Counted from the stretch's first letter, positions 44,921 through 53,286 are shown. The stretch: DNA of 64,000 bases from Methylobacterium sp. WL1 (GCF_008000895.1 NZ_CP042823.1:620001-684000); one strand, 5' to 3'. Translations and numbers: made by a program. Notes: generated by a model from the letters alone, not told the origin.

Positions 44921-45029
44921 AGGGTTCGTATCCCATAAGATACAGCAACAGCCGGCAGGCTCGATCCCTTGCCAAATCGCGCCTGCCGTCGGAACGGGTG
45001 AGCACACGACGTTCGGGAGCCGAAACGCC

Positions 45030-46796
45030 ATGCCGCGCACCATCCGGATCGACAGGGGATTCCGTCTTGCTTGCGCGGCGCTGATCGTGGCGCCCGCCGC
45101 CGCCCGCGCCGCCGAGACCCCCTGGCCGGCCTTCGGGCACGACCACAGCAACCGCAACTTCTCCGACCTCACCCAGATCGACCGTGCCAGCGTCGCGCGG
45201 CTGCGGCCGGCCTGGATCTTCCAGACCGGGGTGACGGGCTATTTCCAGGCGCAGCCGGTGATGGTCGACGGCGCGCTCTACACGTCCACGACCCAGAACA
45301 ACGTCGCGGCGCTCGATGCCCGCACCGGCCGGCCGCTCTGGACCTACACGCACAAGCCGCGCACGGAAAAGATCTTCGGGCCCCCCTCCAACCGCGGGGT
45401 CGCGGTCTCGGACGGCCTCGTGTTCGAGGCGACCATGGACGGGCGGCTGATCGCGCTCGACGCCAAGACCGGCCGGGCGGTGTGGGACACGGAGGCGGTG
45501 CGCCCGGAGGAGGGCGAGAGCGAGACCGCCTCGGATCTCGCGGGCAAGCTCGGCGGCAAGCCGGTGCAGGGTTCGAGCCGGCTCGGGTTCAAGATGCCGC
45601 CGCTGGTGGTCGAAGGGCTGGTGATCGTCGGGGTCACGGGGGCGGGCTACGGCCTGCATATCGCGGACGAGGCCGGCGGGCTCGACGGCGGCGCCGTGGT
45701 CGGGATCGAGGGCGGCTACGGACGGCGCGGCTGGCTCGCGGCCTACGATGCCAAGACCGGCGCGGAGCGCTGGCGCTGGTACGTCACCCCGCCCGAGGGC
45801 TGGGAGGGCGGCTTCGTCGCCCAGACGGTGGACGGCGTGCCGCTCCAGCGCGACATCGCCGCCGAGAAGGAAGCGGCGCCGGCCAACCGCGACGCCTGGC
45901 GGGTCGGCGGCGGCTCGCTCTGGATGACCCCGGCCTACGACCCGGATCTCGGCCTGATCTTCCTCGGCACCGGCAACCCGGCGCCGCAGAATTTCGGCCT
46001 GTCGCGCCCGGGGGACAACCTCTACACGATGTGCCTCGTGGCGCTCGACGTCCGCACCGGACAGCTGCGCTGGTATTCGCAGCAGGTGCCGCACGACGAA
46101 TGGGGCTACGACGTCGCCGCGCCACCGTTCCTGCTCGACGGGCCGAACGGCACCAAGGCCGTAGCCTCGGCCAGCAAGACCGGGTGGATCTACGTCCACG
46201 ACCGCGCGACGGGGACGCTGCTCGAACGCTCGGCCCCGCTGATCGAGCAGAAGAACCTGTTCGCGCCGCCGACCCCGCAGGGCACCGTGGTGGCGCCGGG
46301 GCCGCTCGGCGCCGTGTCGTGGCCGCCCACTGCCTATGACGGCCGCCGCGCCTACGTGCAGGTCCGCCATGGGGCCACGACCTACACGATCAAGACCGTG
46401 CCGGCCTCCGGCGACCGGGCGGAGATCCGCTACACCGAGACCAGCGAGGCGAAGGGCGAGCCGTCCTTCAGCACGCTGACCGCCGTGGACCTCGCCGACG
46501 GCGGCAAGATCGCCTGGACCCTGCGGTCCGACAGCCGGCTCTCCGGGGGGACGCTCGCCACCGCGGGCGGCCTCGTCTTCTCCGGCGCCGAGGATGGCCA
46601 CTTCGAAGCCCACGATGCGCGCGACGGCACGCTGCTCTGGCGGTTCCAGTGCGGGGCGGGCATCAGCGGCCCGGCCATGACCTACGCGCTCGACGGCAAG
46701 CAGTACCTCGCGGTGGCGGCCGGCGGCGCGTCCTTCACCAAGGCGGCCGGGTTCGGCACCGGCGACGCACTGCTGGTCTTCGCGCTGCCCGATTGA
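45030..46796 (+). CDS. PQQ-dependent quinoprotein dehydrogenase
   Basis: The 588-residue periplasmic enzyme has a signal peptide (ALIVAPAAARAAE) and an eight-bladed propeller with repeated docking motifs (GRPLWTYTHK, GRAVWDTEA, GAERWRWYV, GQLRWYSQQ, DGTLLWRFQC). It resembles membrane- or periplasm-linked alcohol dehydrogenases that use PQQ. The vicinal Cys-Cys pair of methanol and ethanol dehydrogenases is absent and there is no CxxCH haem site, so it is not MxaF, and substrate and electron acceptor are unknown. GGGAG lies ten bases before ATG 45030. The frame is open upstream but not coding-like. Confidence 0.9.
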   Translation: MPRTIRIDRGFRLACAALIVAPAAARAAETPWPAFGHDHSNRNFSDLTQIDRASVARLRPAWIFQTGVTGYFQAQPVMVDGALYTSTTQNNVAALDARTGRPLWTYTHKPRTEKIFGPPSNRGVAVSDGLVFEATMDGRLIALDAKTGRAVWDTEAVRPEEGESETASDLAGKLGGKPVQGSSRLGFKMPPLVVEGLVIVGVTGAGYGLHIADEAGGLDGGAVVGIEGGYGRRGWLAAYDAKTGAERWRWYVTPPEGWEGGFVAQTVDGVPLQRDIAAEKEAAPANRDAWRVGGGSLWMTPAYDPDLGLIFLGTGNPAPQNFGLSRPGDNLYTMCLVALDVRTGQLRWYSQQVPHDEWGYDVAAPPFLLDGPNGTKAVASASKTGWIYVHDRATGTLLERSAPLIEQKNLFAPPTPQGTVVAPGPLGAVSWPPTAYDGRRAYVQVRHGATTYTIKTVPASGDRAEIRYTETSEAKGEPSFSTLTAVDLADGGKIAWTLRSDSRLSGGTLATAGGLVFSGAEDGHFEAHDARDGTLLWRFQCGAGISGPAMTYALDGKQYLAVAAGGASFTKAAGFGTGDALLVFALPD

Positions 46797-46852
46797 CGCC
46801 GGCCGAGCTTGACTGGAAGGCTTCCGGTCAAGCTCGGCGACTCGGCGGGACG

Positions 46853-47278
46853 ATGGCGGACGGAAGCAGCCAGGACGGTGCGCAGGCGGGCGCGGCTTCG
46901 CAGCCGAGCCAGCGCGGCGCGCCGGTGATCCGCACCATCGCGATGCCGGCCGACACCAACCCGGCGGGCGACATCTTCGGCGGCTGGCTGATGGCCCAGA
47001 TGGATCTGGCGGCCGGCAACGTGGCGGCCCGGCGCTCGCGCGGGCGGTGCGCCACCATCGCGGTCGACGCGATCACCTTCCACCATCCGGTCTTCGTCGG
47101 CGACGAGGTCAGCCTCTACGCGTGGCTGATCACGGTCGGGCGCTCGTCCCTGCGCATCCAGGTCGAGGTCTGGCGCCGGGAGCGGGCGAGCGAGACCACC
47201 ATGAAGGTCACGGAGGCGACCTTCACCTTCGTGGCGATCGGCGACGACCGCCGCCCGCGCCCGGTGCCGGCGGAGTAA
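46853..47278 (+). CDS. Acyl-CoA thioesterase (YciA-like hotdog fold)
   Basis: The 141-residue protein has the hotdog-fold acyl-CoA hydrolase pattern: RTIAMPADTNPAGDIFGGWL with the catalytic Asp/Asn region, CATIAVDAITFHHPVFVGDE, and SETTMKVTEATFTFVAIG. It cleaves acyl-CoA to free acid and CoA; chain preference unknown. It follows the quinoprotein gene after about 55 bases. The mobile element begins 39 bases after its stop. Confidence 0.9.
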   Translation: MADGSSQDGAQAGAASQPSQRGAPVIRTIAMPADTNPAGDIFGGWLMAQMDLAAGNVAARRSRGRCATIAVDAITFHHPVFVGDEVSLYAWLITVGRSSLRIQVEVWRRERASETTMKVTEATFTFVAIGDDRRPRPVPAE

Positions 47279-47319
47279 GCCCGTGCCGGCAACCCCGCCA
47301 CCGGAGCCGGCGGGCGGGC

Positions 47320-47335
47320 AGTGGGTCAGTTTGAA
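47320..47335 (+). repeat. Left terminal inverted repeat of the element
   Basis: AGTGGGTCAGTTTGAA, exact reverse complement of the sequence at 51295-51310. Confidence 0.75.
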
Positions 47336-47392
47336 ATATCGCCTGCTTGACCCAGCCTTGGTCACAGCGGGTGCGCATGGCATGATGGGCGG

Positions 47393-47608
47393 ATGAAAGA
47401 GTCCGATCTTGCATCCGTGACGGTAGAGGCGAAGCGCATTGATGGTGCCGCCCGCCCATGGGCCTTCGTTCTTAAGCGGAATGGCGTGTTGCAGATGACG
47501 TCAGGACCAGCGTTCGCTACCAGCTTCGAAGCCGTTCAAGCAGGCAACCGTGCCTTGGCCAACATGAAGCCTCACCGCGACGAAGCCAAGTCGAAGGGTT
47601 GGACTTAA
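47393..47608 (+). CDS. Hypothetical protein, 71 residues (passenger)
   Basis: A small soluble protein with no recognised domain; it has a beta-type middle (RPWAFVLKRNGVLQM) and a basic end. Its stop overlaps the start of the next gene as TAATG, so the two are probably translated together. The ribosome binding site is weak. It is the first passenger gene inside the mobile element. Confidence 0.55.
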   Translation: MKESDLASVTVEAKRIDGAARPWAFVLKRNGVLQMTSGPAFATSFEAVQAGNRALANMKPHRDEAKSKGWT

Positions 47609-47805
47609 TGACCACCACCAAGCGCCCCCGCGATCCCAACCAGCTCGCCAAGTTCATCGTGGACATGGCCACGGGGGAGACTGAGAGCAAGCAACCTTTG
47701 GAAAGCGCGGTTAAGGGTGGCAACGCTCGTGCTAGTGCGCTTACGCCTAAGCAACGCGCGGAGATTGCGCGCGTTGCAGCCGATGCACGGTGGAAGAAGT
47801 CATAG
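47608..47805 (+). CDS. Small conserved-type protein, 65 residues (passenger)
   Basis: The sequence KRPRDPNQLAKFIVDMATGE and a C-terminus of the form ALTPKQRAEIARVAADARW resemble a widespread small protein of unknown function whose C-terminus is rich in Ala/Lys/Arg (histone-tail-like). ATG 47608 overlaps the previous stop, with AAGGG upstream. Function unknown; nucleic-acid binding is only a guess from charge. Confidence 0.65.
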   Translation: MTTTKRPRDPNQLAKFIVDMATGETESKQPLESAVKGGNARASALTPKQRAEIARVAADARWKKS

Positions 47806-48285
47806 TCAAGCAGCTTCCTCGTCGTCAGCTCCGTCAGTAGCCTTTCGAATAGCGATATCTAGTGTTAAATCCATCGGCAAGCTGATAGGCTCCGCGTCTG
47901 GGTTGATATTATTCCAATGATCAAGATCAAGCTCGACATTATAGCCATCGCTAATCATTTGCTCGCGGCGAATAACTGAAGCCTTTAGCATTTGATTGCG
48001 GGTGGCCTCATCAATGTCAACATATACAAAGAGGTTAAGCTGACCGCTGGCTGGGATTGCGTGATAAACCCGATACGGCCTGTCAGTCGCTTTGTCTTGT
48101 TTGCGCTCCGCTTGAGCATCATCCGCAAATTGTTTCGCAAGCAAATCTAGTGCGGACGGCGGCGTCGGCATATTCCAGCCTAGCTCTTTTGCAAAAAGAG
48201 CCACCCTCTTCATGTCGACTTCGGTTTATCCAGTCGTCTCTTTATAGTGACGGATTAGGCGCTGACGTTCTTGTCTTTTGCTCAT
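47806..48285 (-). pseudogene. Partner protein gene of the ImmA/IrrE gene, nonsense at codon 20
   Basis: From ATG 48285, with AAAAGG eight bases upstream, the frame reads MSKRQERQRLIRHYKETTG, then a TAA at 48226-48228, then TEVDMKRVALFAKELGWNMP and onward without shift to 47806. A Lys codon AAA changed to TAA explains it. A restart at ATG 48213 would give 135 residues (with a typical ISDGYNVELDLDHWNNINPD segment). The gene follows the HTH-ImmA/IrrE gene by 16 bases, so it is the second gene of that operon. Function unknown. Confidence 0.6.
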
Positions 48286-48301
48286 TTCAAAAACCTTTTC
48301 T

Positions 48302-49426
48302 TTAGATAGGGGCAACATCACCCCAGCCATCTTTCATTGCATTGGGAGATATTAGCTCACGAACCGCAGTAAGATGATTGCGGAAGCGGTCATAACGACC
48401 AGTTTTACGTTGGAGTTGGCCTGCAACAAGCCCAGGATGGACTTTGAGTACTTTGGCAAATCCAATCAAATCTCTTTCCGTGAAGAACGGAGCTTTGCGC
48501 GCTATGAATGCGTCCATCATTGCAGAGGGAACGCAAAATTCCTGAGCCGCAGTATTTGCGACCCGCTCTTCATCAGTTAAATCTTCACCTGTTCCAGCTT
48601 TATCTTTTTCTAGCTCAGAGTCTATAATAGCAGAAACCATTCCGTGGCCCTGAAGAACGTGCTCAATCTCGTGGCGAAGAACGAACCAGAAGTTATCGAT
48701 CCTATCGAAGCGCAACGACATGCCTATTACTGGAGTTTTTCCACCTAACCAGAAACAGACTCCGTCTATTTTTGCGCTCGGCAGAGACTCAACCAGCACG
48801 AAACGCACGCCACTTTGTGCTAATATGCGCGGTACATCTGCCACGCCTTCGGCAGAGCGAACCAGAGCTTGGAGTTTGCTGACCGAAGTTTTGAGCGACT
48901 GCTGGGAATATGGGGCTACAAGCATGTCGGCCGCTATCTGTCTGACGCGGTATAGCCAAGCCAACTGCGCAGGGGTGGCGGTGGAACTAACCGCTGTCTT
49001 TTTAGCTGCGTGAGGGAGTATTTCGATATCCTCTAACCGATTAGCCCCAAAGAAGCGCATCAACTCCGACTCTACCTGCTGAATATCACGCACGCTCTCA
49101 GCAGCAATCCATCCCCGCTTTATCATTTCAGCAATAGGTAGGTCTCCATAAAGCAATGCACGCGTTGCACGTCCGGGATCAGGTCGATAAGTTATTCGTG
49201 CCTTAGCAAGATCGAAGCTGCGTTGAAGGTCTAAGAAATCCTCTGCTGGGACCTCAAATACCTCTTCTAAAGCCAAAGCTAGAACGGCATCGACTGATCT
49301 TTTGTCTCCGACAAGTTTGTTTACGCCCGTTTCGTCCATGTTGAGGACGATTGCGAGCACGCGTTGGGTCCAGCCTCTTTTCGTGAGAAGGGCAGCAATA
49401 AGCTGCCCCGGCGTCTTGTGGTTCAT
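48302..49426 (-). CDS. HTH-ImmA/IrrE metallopeptidase family protein
   Basis: The protein joins an N-terminal lambda-type HTH (GQLIAALLTKRGWTQRVLAI, then DETGVNKLVGDKRSVDAVLA) to a C-terminal ImmA/IrrE zinc peptidase domain with HEIEH as the HExxH motif. Such proteins are HigA-like antitoxins or phage/ICE repressor-cleaving proteases. ATG 49426 (374 residues, MNHKTPGQLI) is chosen as the domain starts there; ATG 49492 would add 22 unlikely residues. It is AT-richer than the chromosome and lies inside the mobile element, with its partner gene directly downstream. Confidence 0.82.
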   Translation of the reverse strand: MNHKTPGQLIAALLTKRGWTQRVLAIVLNMDETGVNKLVGDKRSVDAVLALALEEVFEVPAEDFLDLQRSFDLAKARITYRPDPGRATRALLYGDLPIAEMIKRGWIAAESVRDIQQVESELMRFFGANRLEDIEILPHAAKKTAVSSTATPAQLAWLYRVRQIAADMLVAPYSQQSLKTSVSKLQALVRSAEGVADVPRILAQSGVRFVLVESLPSAKIDGVCFWLGGKTPVIGMSLRFDRIDNFWFVLRHEIEHVLQGHGMVSAIIDSELEKDKAGTGEDLTDEERVANTAAQEFCVPSAMMDAFIARKAPFFTERDLIGFAKVLKVHPGLVAGQLQRKTGRYDRFRNHLTAVRELISPNAMKDGWGDVAPI

Positions 49427-49531
49427 TCCTGCGTCCGCTCCTTGCCTTCGCGCACGATATGCCAACATGCGCATAATCGCAAACTGACTCATAATGCTTG
49501 CTGTCTAGGGACGACCGCGATAAGAAGGTAT

Positions 49532-50419
49532 ATGAACAAGCTCTCCGCTTCGGACCGCGCGCGCATCTTGCACCTCCTCTGCGAAGGCACGTCGATCCGC
49601 GCTGTGACCCGGCTGACGGGAGCGAGCAAGAATACGGTCGCGAAGCTGCTGGTGGATGCCGGTAAGGCGTGCGCCGCCTACCATGACGAGCACGTCCGCA
49701 ACGTCGCCGCCAAGCGCGTGCAGGTGGACGAGATTTGGGCCTTCACGCACTGCAAGCAGAAGAATGTGGCAACGGCCAAGGCCGCGCCGGATGATGCTGG
49801 CGATGTGTGGACGTGGACGGCGATCGACGCCGAAAGCAAGCTCGTGCTGTCCTATCTCGTCGGCGGTCGCGATGCTGAGTACGCCAACGGCTTTATGCTC
49901 GACGTGGCGAACCGCCTGAAGGGCCGCGTGCAGCTGACGTCAGACGGCCTGCGCACCTACCTTGAGGCCGTCGAGGGGGCTTTCGGTGCCGATGTGGACT
50001 ACGCCCAGCTGGTGAAGTCCTACGGCGCCGTCCCGGATGGCACCAAAGGCCGCTACAGCCCGGCCGAATGCACCGGGATCAAGAAGACCTCCATTGAGGG
50101 CAAGCCCGACGAGGCGCACGTCTCGACGTCTTTCGTCGAGCGTCAGAACCTCACGATGCGGATGCACATGCGCCGGTTCACGCGGCTTACCAATGCGTTC
50201 TCAAAAAAGGTGGAGAACCACGCTTACGCCGTGGCGTTGCACTTCATGTACTACAACTTCGTGCGGCTGCACGGGAAGCTGCGGGTAAGCCCAGCGATGG
50301 CTGCGGGCGTCACTGATCGACTGTGGGAAATCAGCGATATCGTCGAATTAGTCGAAGCATCCGATGAAAAACCCAGAAAGCGGGGCGTCTATAAAAAGCG
50401 AATTAAGCCCGAAGGTTAG
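49532..50419 (+). CDS. IS1-family-like DDE transposase
   Basis: The 295-residue protein has an N-terminal HTH (ARILHLLCEGTSIRAVTRLT, then SKNTVAKLLVDAG) and a DDE nuclease core: VQVDEIWAF, LTSDGLRTYLEAVEGAFGAD and STSFVERQNLTMRMHMRRFT, followed by NAFSKKVENHAYAVALHF. These match the alphaproteobacterial IS1-like transposases. The acidic triad is intact, so it may be active. AGAAGG lies upstream of ATG 49532. No repeats flank it closely; the nearest matching terminal repeats are at the ends of the 4-kb element. Confidence 0.88.
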   Translation: MNKLSASDRARILHLLCEGTSIRAVTRLTGASKNTVAKLLVDAGKACAAYHDEHVRNVAAKRVQVDEIWAFTHCKQKNVATAKAAPDDAGDVWTWTAIDAESKLVLSYLVGGRDAEYANGFMLDVANRLKGRVQLTSDGLRTYLEAVEGAFGADVDYAQLVKSYGAVPDGTKGRYSPAECTGIKKTSIEGKPDEAHVSTSFVERQNLTMRMHMRRFTRLTNAFSKKVENHAYAVALHFMYYNFVRLHGKLRVSPAMAAGVTDRLWEISDIVELVEASDEKPRKRGVYKKRIKPEG

Positions 50420-50804
50420 CGCTTAAACCAGCCCGCACCTCTTCCACGCCTTCTGTCAGAACAACTAGAAGAGCCATTTCCAGTTTTTCGACATTCAGCT
50501 GAACTTGCTTTTTATGTGCTGCTGTAGAAGACGCCGAATTGTTAGCGTCGTCGCGAAGCCTTCTAGCTTCCGCCAAAGATTTATTTATCTCAGATTTCAA
50601 AATTCTTCTTTTTACGGCAGAAATAACTATTACGCTAATGACGCTGACCACAACCGCTGCGGCGGGTGACGTGAAAGTCAGCAAGTTCTTTAAAAAATGA
50701 TAATCGTCAGGCATCAGAGACGCCAAGCTCAATATAAGCGTCCCAACGCCTGCGCCAGTTACGCTCGAAGTGGTATCTGGTCTTCTACCGTTTGAGGCTG
50801 ACAA
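50403..50804 (-). CDS. Small membrane/coiled-coil protein (passenger)
   Basis: The 133-residue product has two hydrophobic segments (VGTLILSLASLM; AAAVVVSVISVIVISAV) and a C-terminal coiled-coil region (LAEARRLRDDANN, QVQLNVEKLEMALLV). The start is a TTG at 50804 with only a weak ribosome binding site. It is 15 bases after the 91-residue gene and overlaps the transposase 3' end by 17 bases on the opposite strand. No family recognised. Confidence 0.5.
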   Translation of the reverse strand: MSASNGRRPDTTSSVTGAGVGTLILSLASLMPDDYHFLKNLLTFTSPAAAVVVSVISVIVISAVKRRILKSEINKSLAEARRLRDDANNSASSTAAHKKQVQLNVEKLEMALLVVLTEGVEEVRAGLSANLRA

Positions 50805-50819
50805 GATAAATCCGTCGCC

Positions 50820-51095
50820 TCACGCAGCGTTAGGAATATGACGAGCAGCATTAATTTCTTTGATAGCCCTGTCAATCTTCTCGGGGGTTTCCTTATTAAT
50901 ATCCTTTATATCAATTGTAACTGTCGTTCCATTTATTACAAGCTCAATAAGATCTTTGTCCTCCCGAATGACTTTCGAGTGAACAAATTGAGCATCGCGT
51001 TTTAAACGTAAAAACTCAAAGATCGAGCGGCTGACAGCGACGATAGAGGCCGCGCCCCCCACGACGGCAGCTAAGGTAGCGAAGTCAAAACTCAT
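50820..51095 (-). CDS. Small membrane-anchored protein, 91 residues (passenger)
   Basis: ATG 51095 is preceded by GGAGGAAGG, an excellent ribosome binding site. One N-terminal transmembrane helix (FATLAAVVGGAASIVAV) precedes a soluble part (REDKDLIELVINGTTVTIDI, then EKIDRAIKEI). That layout resembles the short effector-associated adaptor proteins found in conflict systems, but resemblance is loose. It forms an operon with the 133-residue membrane protein. Confidence 0.6.
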   Translation of the reverse strand: MSFDFATLAAVVGGAASIVAVSRSIFEFLRLKRDAQFVHSKVIREDKDLIELVINGTTVTIDIKDINKETPEKIDRAIKEINAARHIPNAA

Positions 51096-51500
51096 GCCTT
51101 CCTCCCAAGCCACCAGCTATAAAAAGGTAGCCAACCTTAGCAACGCTTAGATAGGCCGTCCGGGCTGGATGGGCGGTATCACCCCGCACCATCTCCATGC
51201 AATGTGAATATGGCGTTCCAGAGCCGACGACAAGCGGCCACACGTCACATACGGTTGCATGACAGGCTCCTTGAGGGCTCTATCTGGAAAGAAATTCAAA
51301 CTGACCCACTACCGGCGGGCGCGCCGGATGGACAGCACTGTCGCACCGGACGCGTGACGCAACCCAGGTGATTTCAGCGACGGCGCTCCTGGGCCAGATC
51401 GGGCGCGCCGGATCCGCTCCGGTCGGCCCCGTCGATCATGGGTTTTCGCCCCCTCGGTCCATGGTCAACGGGGCCGCTCTTTCGGTACGGAGCACGCTGG
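51096..51500. other. Right end of the mobile element and flank
   Basis: About 405 bases with no gene. It holds the promoter side of the passenger membrane-protein operon, the right terminal repeat (51295-51310) and the right 10-bp direct repeat (51312-51321). Confidence 0.5.
51295..51310 (-). repeat. Right terminal inverted repeat of the element
   Basis: TTCAAACTGACCCACT, exact reverse complement of 47320-47335. Confidence 0.75.
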
Positions 51501-51755
51501 ATGACGGAAGGGTCTTCGAAGGATCCGGACTTCTGGGACGGCCTGGCCGTGCATGTGACCACGAAGGTCGAACCCGTCCTGCGGCAGGGGCCGCGCGCGC
51601 GGAAGCCGGTGATCGCCTACCTGCGGGACCTGGAGGCGGTGGCCCGGCAGGAATGCGACAGCCGGAGCGTGATCCAGATCCTCGCCTCCGCGCGGCGCGT
51701 CCTCGGGGATCGGGAACAGGTCGAACCGTCGAACGGCCCCTTCTCGCGGACCTGA
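51501..51755 (+). CDS. Hypothetical protein, 84 residues
   Basis: ATG 51501 has GGAG nine bases upstream. The product is soluble and helical (FWDGLAVHVTTKVEPVLRQG; KPVIAYLRDLEAVARQE). No recognised family. It is convergent with the 81-residue gene that follows the regulator. Confidence 0.55.
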   Translation: MTEGSSKDPDFWDGLAVHVTTKVEPVLRQGPRARKPVIAYLRDLEAVARQECDSRSVIQILASARRVLGDREQVEPSNGPFSRT

Positions 51756-51777
51756 TCCTGCGTCGCGGCGGGCGGGG

Positions 51778-52023
51778 TCAGCGCACCCGTTCCAGCTGCC
51801 GCTCGATCCAGTCCTGCGCTTCGTCGAGATCGGAGAACGTCGGCCGGTTCGGGGTGTCGACCCGGCCGAAGCCGGCCTCCAGGAACCACATCCCGGCCAT
51901 GTCCTGGTGAAAGCCCGAGAGCTTCACCAGCACCGCCGCGAGGAACCCATCAGCGAAGACCAGCTGACCCTCAGTGTCGTAGCTGCCCGTCGCGACTTGG
52001 ATGGGTTGCAGGCGTAGGTTCAT
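51778..52023 (-). CDS. Hypothetical protein, 81 residues
   Basis: The small protein has a beta-rich middle (GSYDTEGQLVFADGFLAAVL) and an Asp/Glu/Trp-containing C-terminal helix (SDLDEAQDWIERQLE). Its ATG overlaps the stop of the receiver-Crp regulator gene by four bases, so it is coupled to it and may serve the same regulatory circuit. No family recognised. Confidence 0.68.
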   Translation of the reverse strand: MNLRLQPIQVATGSYDTEGQLVFADGFLAAVLVKLSGFHQDMAGMWFLEAGFGRVDTPNRPTFSDLDEAQDWIERQLERVR

Positions 52024-53159
52024 GCCGCAGCTTGGTCTCCAAGATGCAGGTAATTGGGCCGGAACTCCGCCAGCGCCCGCAGGCGGGGCAGGTCGAGGAT
52101 CTTGAGCCGTCTCGTCCTCAGTTCAATCAGCCCCTGTCGCCGGAGTTCCCCGAGGGTGCGGTTCACGTGCACGGGCGTGAGCCCGGCGGTGTCGGCGAGG
52201 TCCATCTGGGTGACCGGAAGTTCGTAGCTGTCGCCCGGCGCCAGACCCACCGCGCGCAGGCGCAGCAGCAGCTCGCAGAGCAGGTGCGCCAGCCGCTCCA
52301 GGGCCGAACGGCGGCCGACGTTGACCAGCCACTCGCGCAGGGTGGCCTCGTCCACGAGCTGGGCCTTGCGCAGCCCCCGGGCGATCTGCGGATGGTTCGC
52401 CAGGAGGTCGGCCACCGTCTCGGGCGCCAGGCGCACGACCTCGCAGGCCGACAGGGCCGTGATGGTATGGTCCATCGCGCTCAGAAGGGCGACGTCGAGG
52501 TCGCACAGGTCGCCCGGCACCAGGTACGCCATGATCTGCCGGGCGCCGCTCACCCGCAGCTTGTGCCGGACCGCCACGCCGTTCATCACCAGGAACACGC
52601 CGTCCGGGCGGTCGCCCTCGCGCACCAGGTCGGTGCCGGGGGTGACCCGGCGCGGCTCGGCGCTGATCCGCGCCAGCGTGACCCGGTCCGCGTCCGACAG
52701 GGTGGTGAGGCCGCTCAGCTTGCGGATCAGCGGATTGCCCGCGGTGCCGGCGGGCCGGAGGCGCGGCACCGGGGCGGCTCTTGCACGCACCGACGCCGCC
52801 ATCAACTCACGGAGCGCGGCCACGACGTCGAAGGACAAGGCCGGCTTGAGGAGCCAGGGCACGCCCGCGAGGTCGGGCGTCAGATGCTGGTCCTGACCCG
52901 CCTCCAGCTGGACGAGGATCGGCACGTCGAGCCGGCGCAGGGTGTGCGCGAGCTCGATGAAGCTGCCGTCCTTCAGCGCGCCGTCGACGAACGCCAGGTC
53001 GGGCTTCCGCTGCACCAGCAGGCTCAGCGCCTCGGCCGTGGTCCTGGCCGGCCCGAGCACGCGGTAGCCGGACCTCTCGAGGGCGTCGCTCAGGTCCATG
53101 CCGATCACGGCGTCGCTCTCGGCGAGCAGGATGGCACGCTGTTGGCCCATCTGTGTCAT
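52020..53159 (-). CDS. Receiver domain fused to Crp/Fnr transcription factor
   Basis: The 379-residue regulator starts with a CheY-like receiver domain (ILLAESDAVIGMDLSDALER; phospho-acceptor D59 in FVDG; K105 in WLLKP), followed by a cyclic-nucleotide-binding-like domain (about 160-270, EGDRPDGVFLVMNG) and a Crp-type HTH (MDLADTAGLTPVHVNRTLGE). It should respond to a histidine kinase and perhaps an effector. No Fnr-type iron-sulfur cysteines are evident. ATG 53159 has GGGAG six bases upstream. It is divergent from another Crp/Fnr gene with a palindrome between them. Confidence 0.87.
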   Translation of the reverse strand: MTQMGQQRAILLAESDAVIGMDLSDALERSGYRVLGPARTTAEALSLLVQRKPDLAFVDGALKDGSFIELAHTLRRLDVPILVQLEAGQDQHLTPDLAGVPWLLKPALSFDVVAALRELMAASVRARAAPVPRLRPAGTAGNPLIRKLSGLTTLSDADRVTLARISAEPRRVTPGTDLVREGDRPDGVFLVMNGVAVRHKLRVSGARQIMAYLVPGDLCDLDVALLSAMDHTITALSACEVVRLAPETVADLLANHPQIARGLRKAQLVDEATLREWLVNVGRRSALERLAHLLCELLLRLRAVGLAPGDSYELPVTQMDLADTAGLTPVHVNRTLGELRRQGLIELRTRRLKILDLPRLRALAEFRPNYLHLGDQAAA

Positions 53160-53267
53160 GCAAAGCTCCCGCCGGTCGAGCCGTCCGATCATTCGGCTCA
53201 CGCATGAATGGATAACGCAAGCTGTAAACCTAGGCTCCCGTGTTATGGAAGGTGCATCCGTATATCG

Positions 53268-53286
53268 GTATGGTACCCCACCATAC
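53268..53286. promoter_or_regulatory. Perfect palindrome between divergent regulator genes
   Basis: GTATGGT (53268-53274) and ACCATAC (53280-53286) flank a five-base spacer in the intergenic region of the two Crp/Fnr-type genes. It could be an operator for one of them; it does not match the classic Fnr/Crp TTGAN6TCAA site. Confidence 0.4.

Larger units (their letters stand above)
47317..51311. mobile_element. IS1-like transposable element with passenger genes
   Basis: The 16-bp sequence AGTGGGTCAGTTTGAA at 47320-47335 recurs as its exact reverse complement at 51295-51310. Outside these lie identical 10-bp direct repeats CCGGCGGGCG (47307-47316 and 51312-51321), as expected for a target-site duplication; IS1-family elements make duplications of about this size. 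Inside are an IS1-like transposase and six other reading frames. Much of the interior (47.8-49.5 and 50.4-51.1 kb) is clearly AT-richer than the rest of the window. The outer limits are uncertain by a few bases because the repeats and duplication are offset by 3 and 0-1 bases. Confidence 0.7.

Noticed and set aside
44520..45029. N-terminal extension of the quinoprotein dehydrogenase
   Set aside because: The frame is open but covers the fossil toxin-antidote pair on the other strand; the signal peptide and ribosome binding site place the start at 45030.
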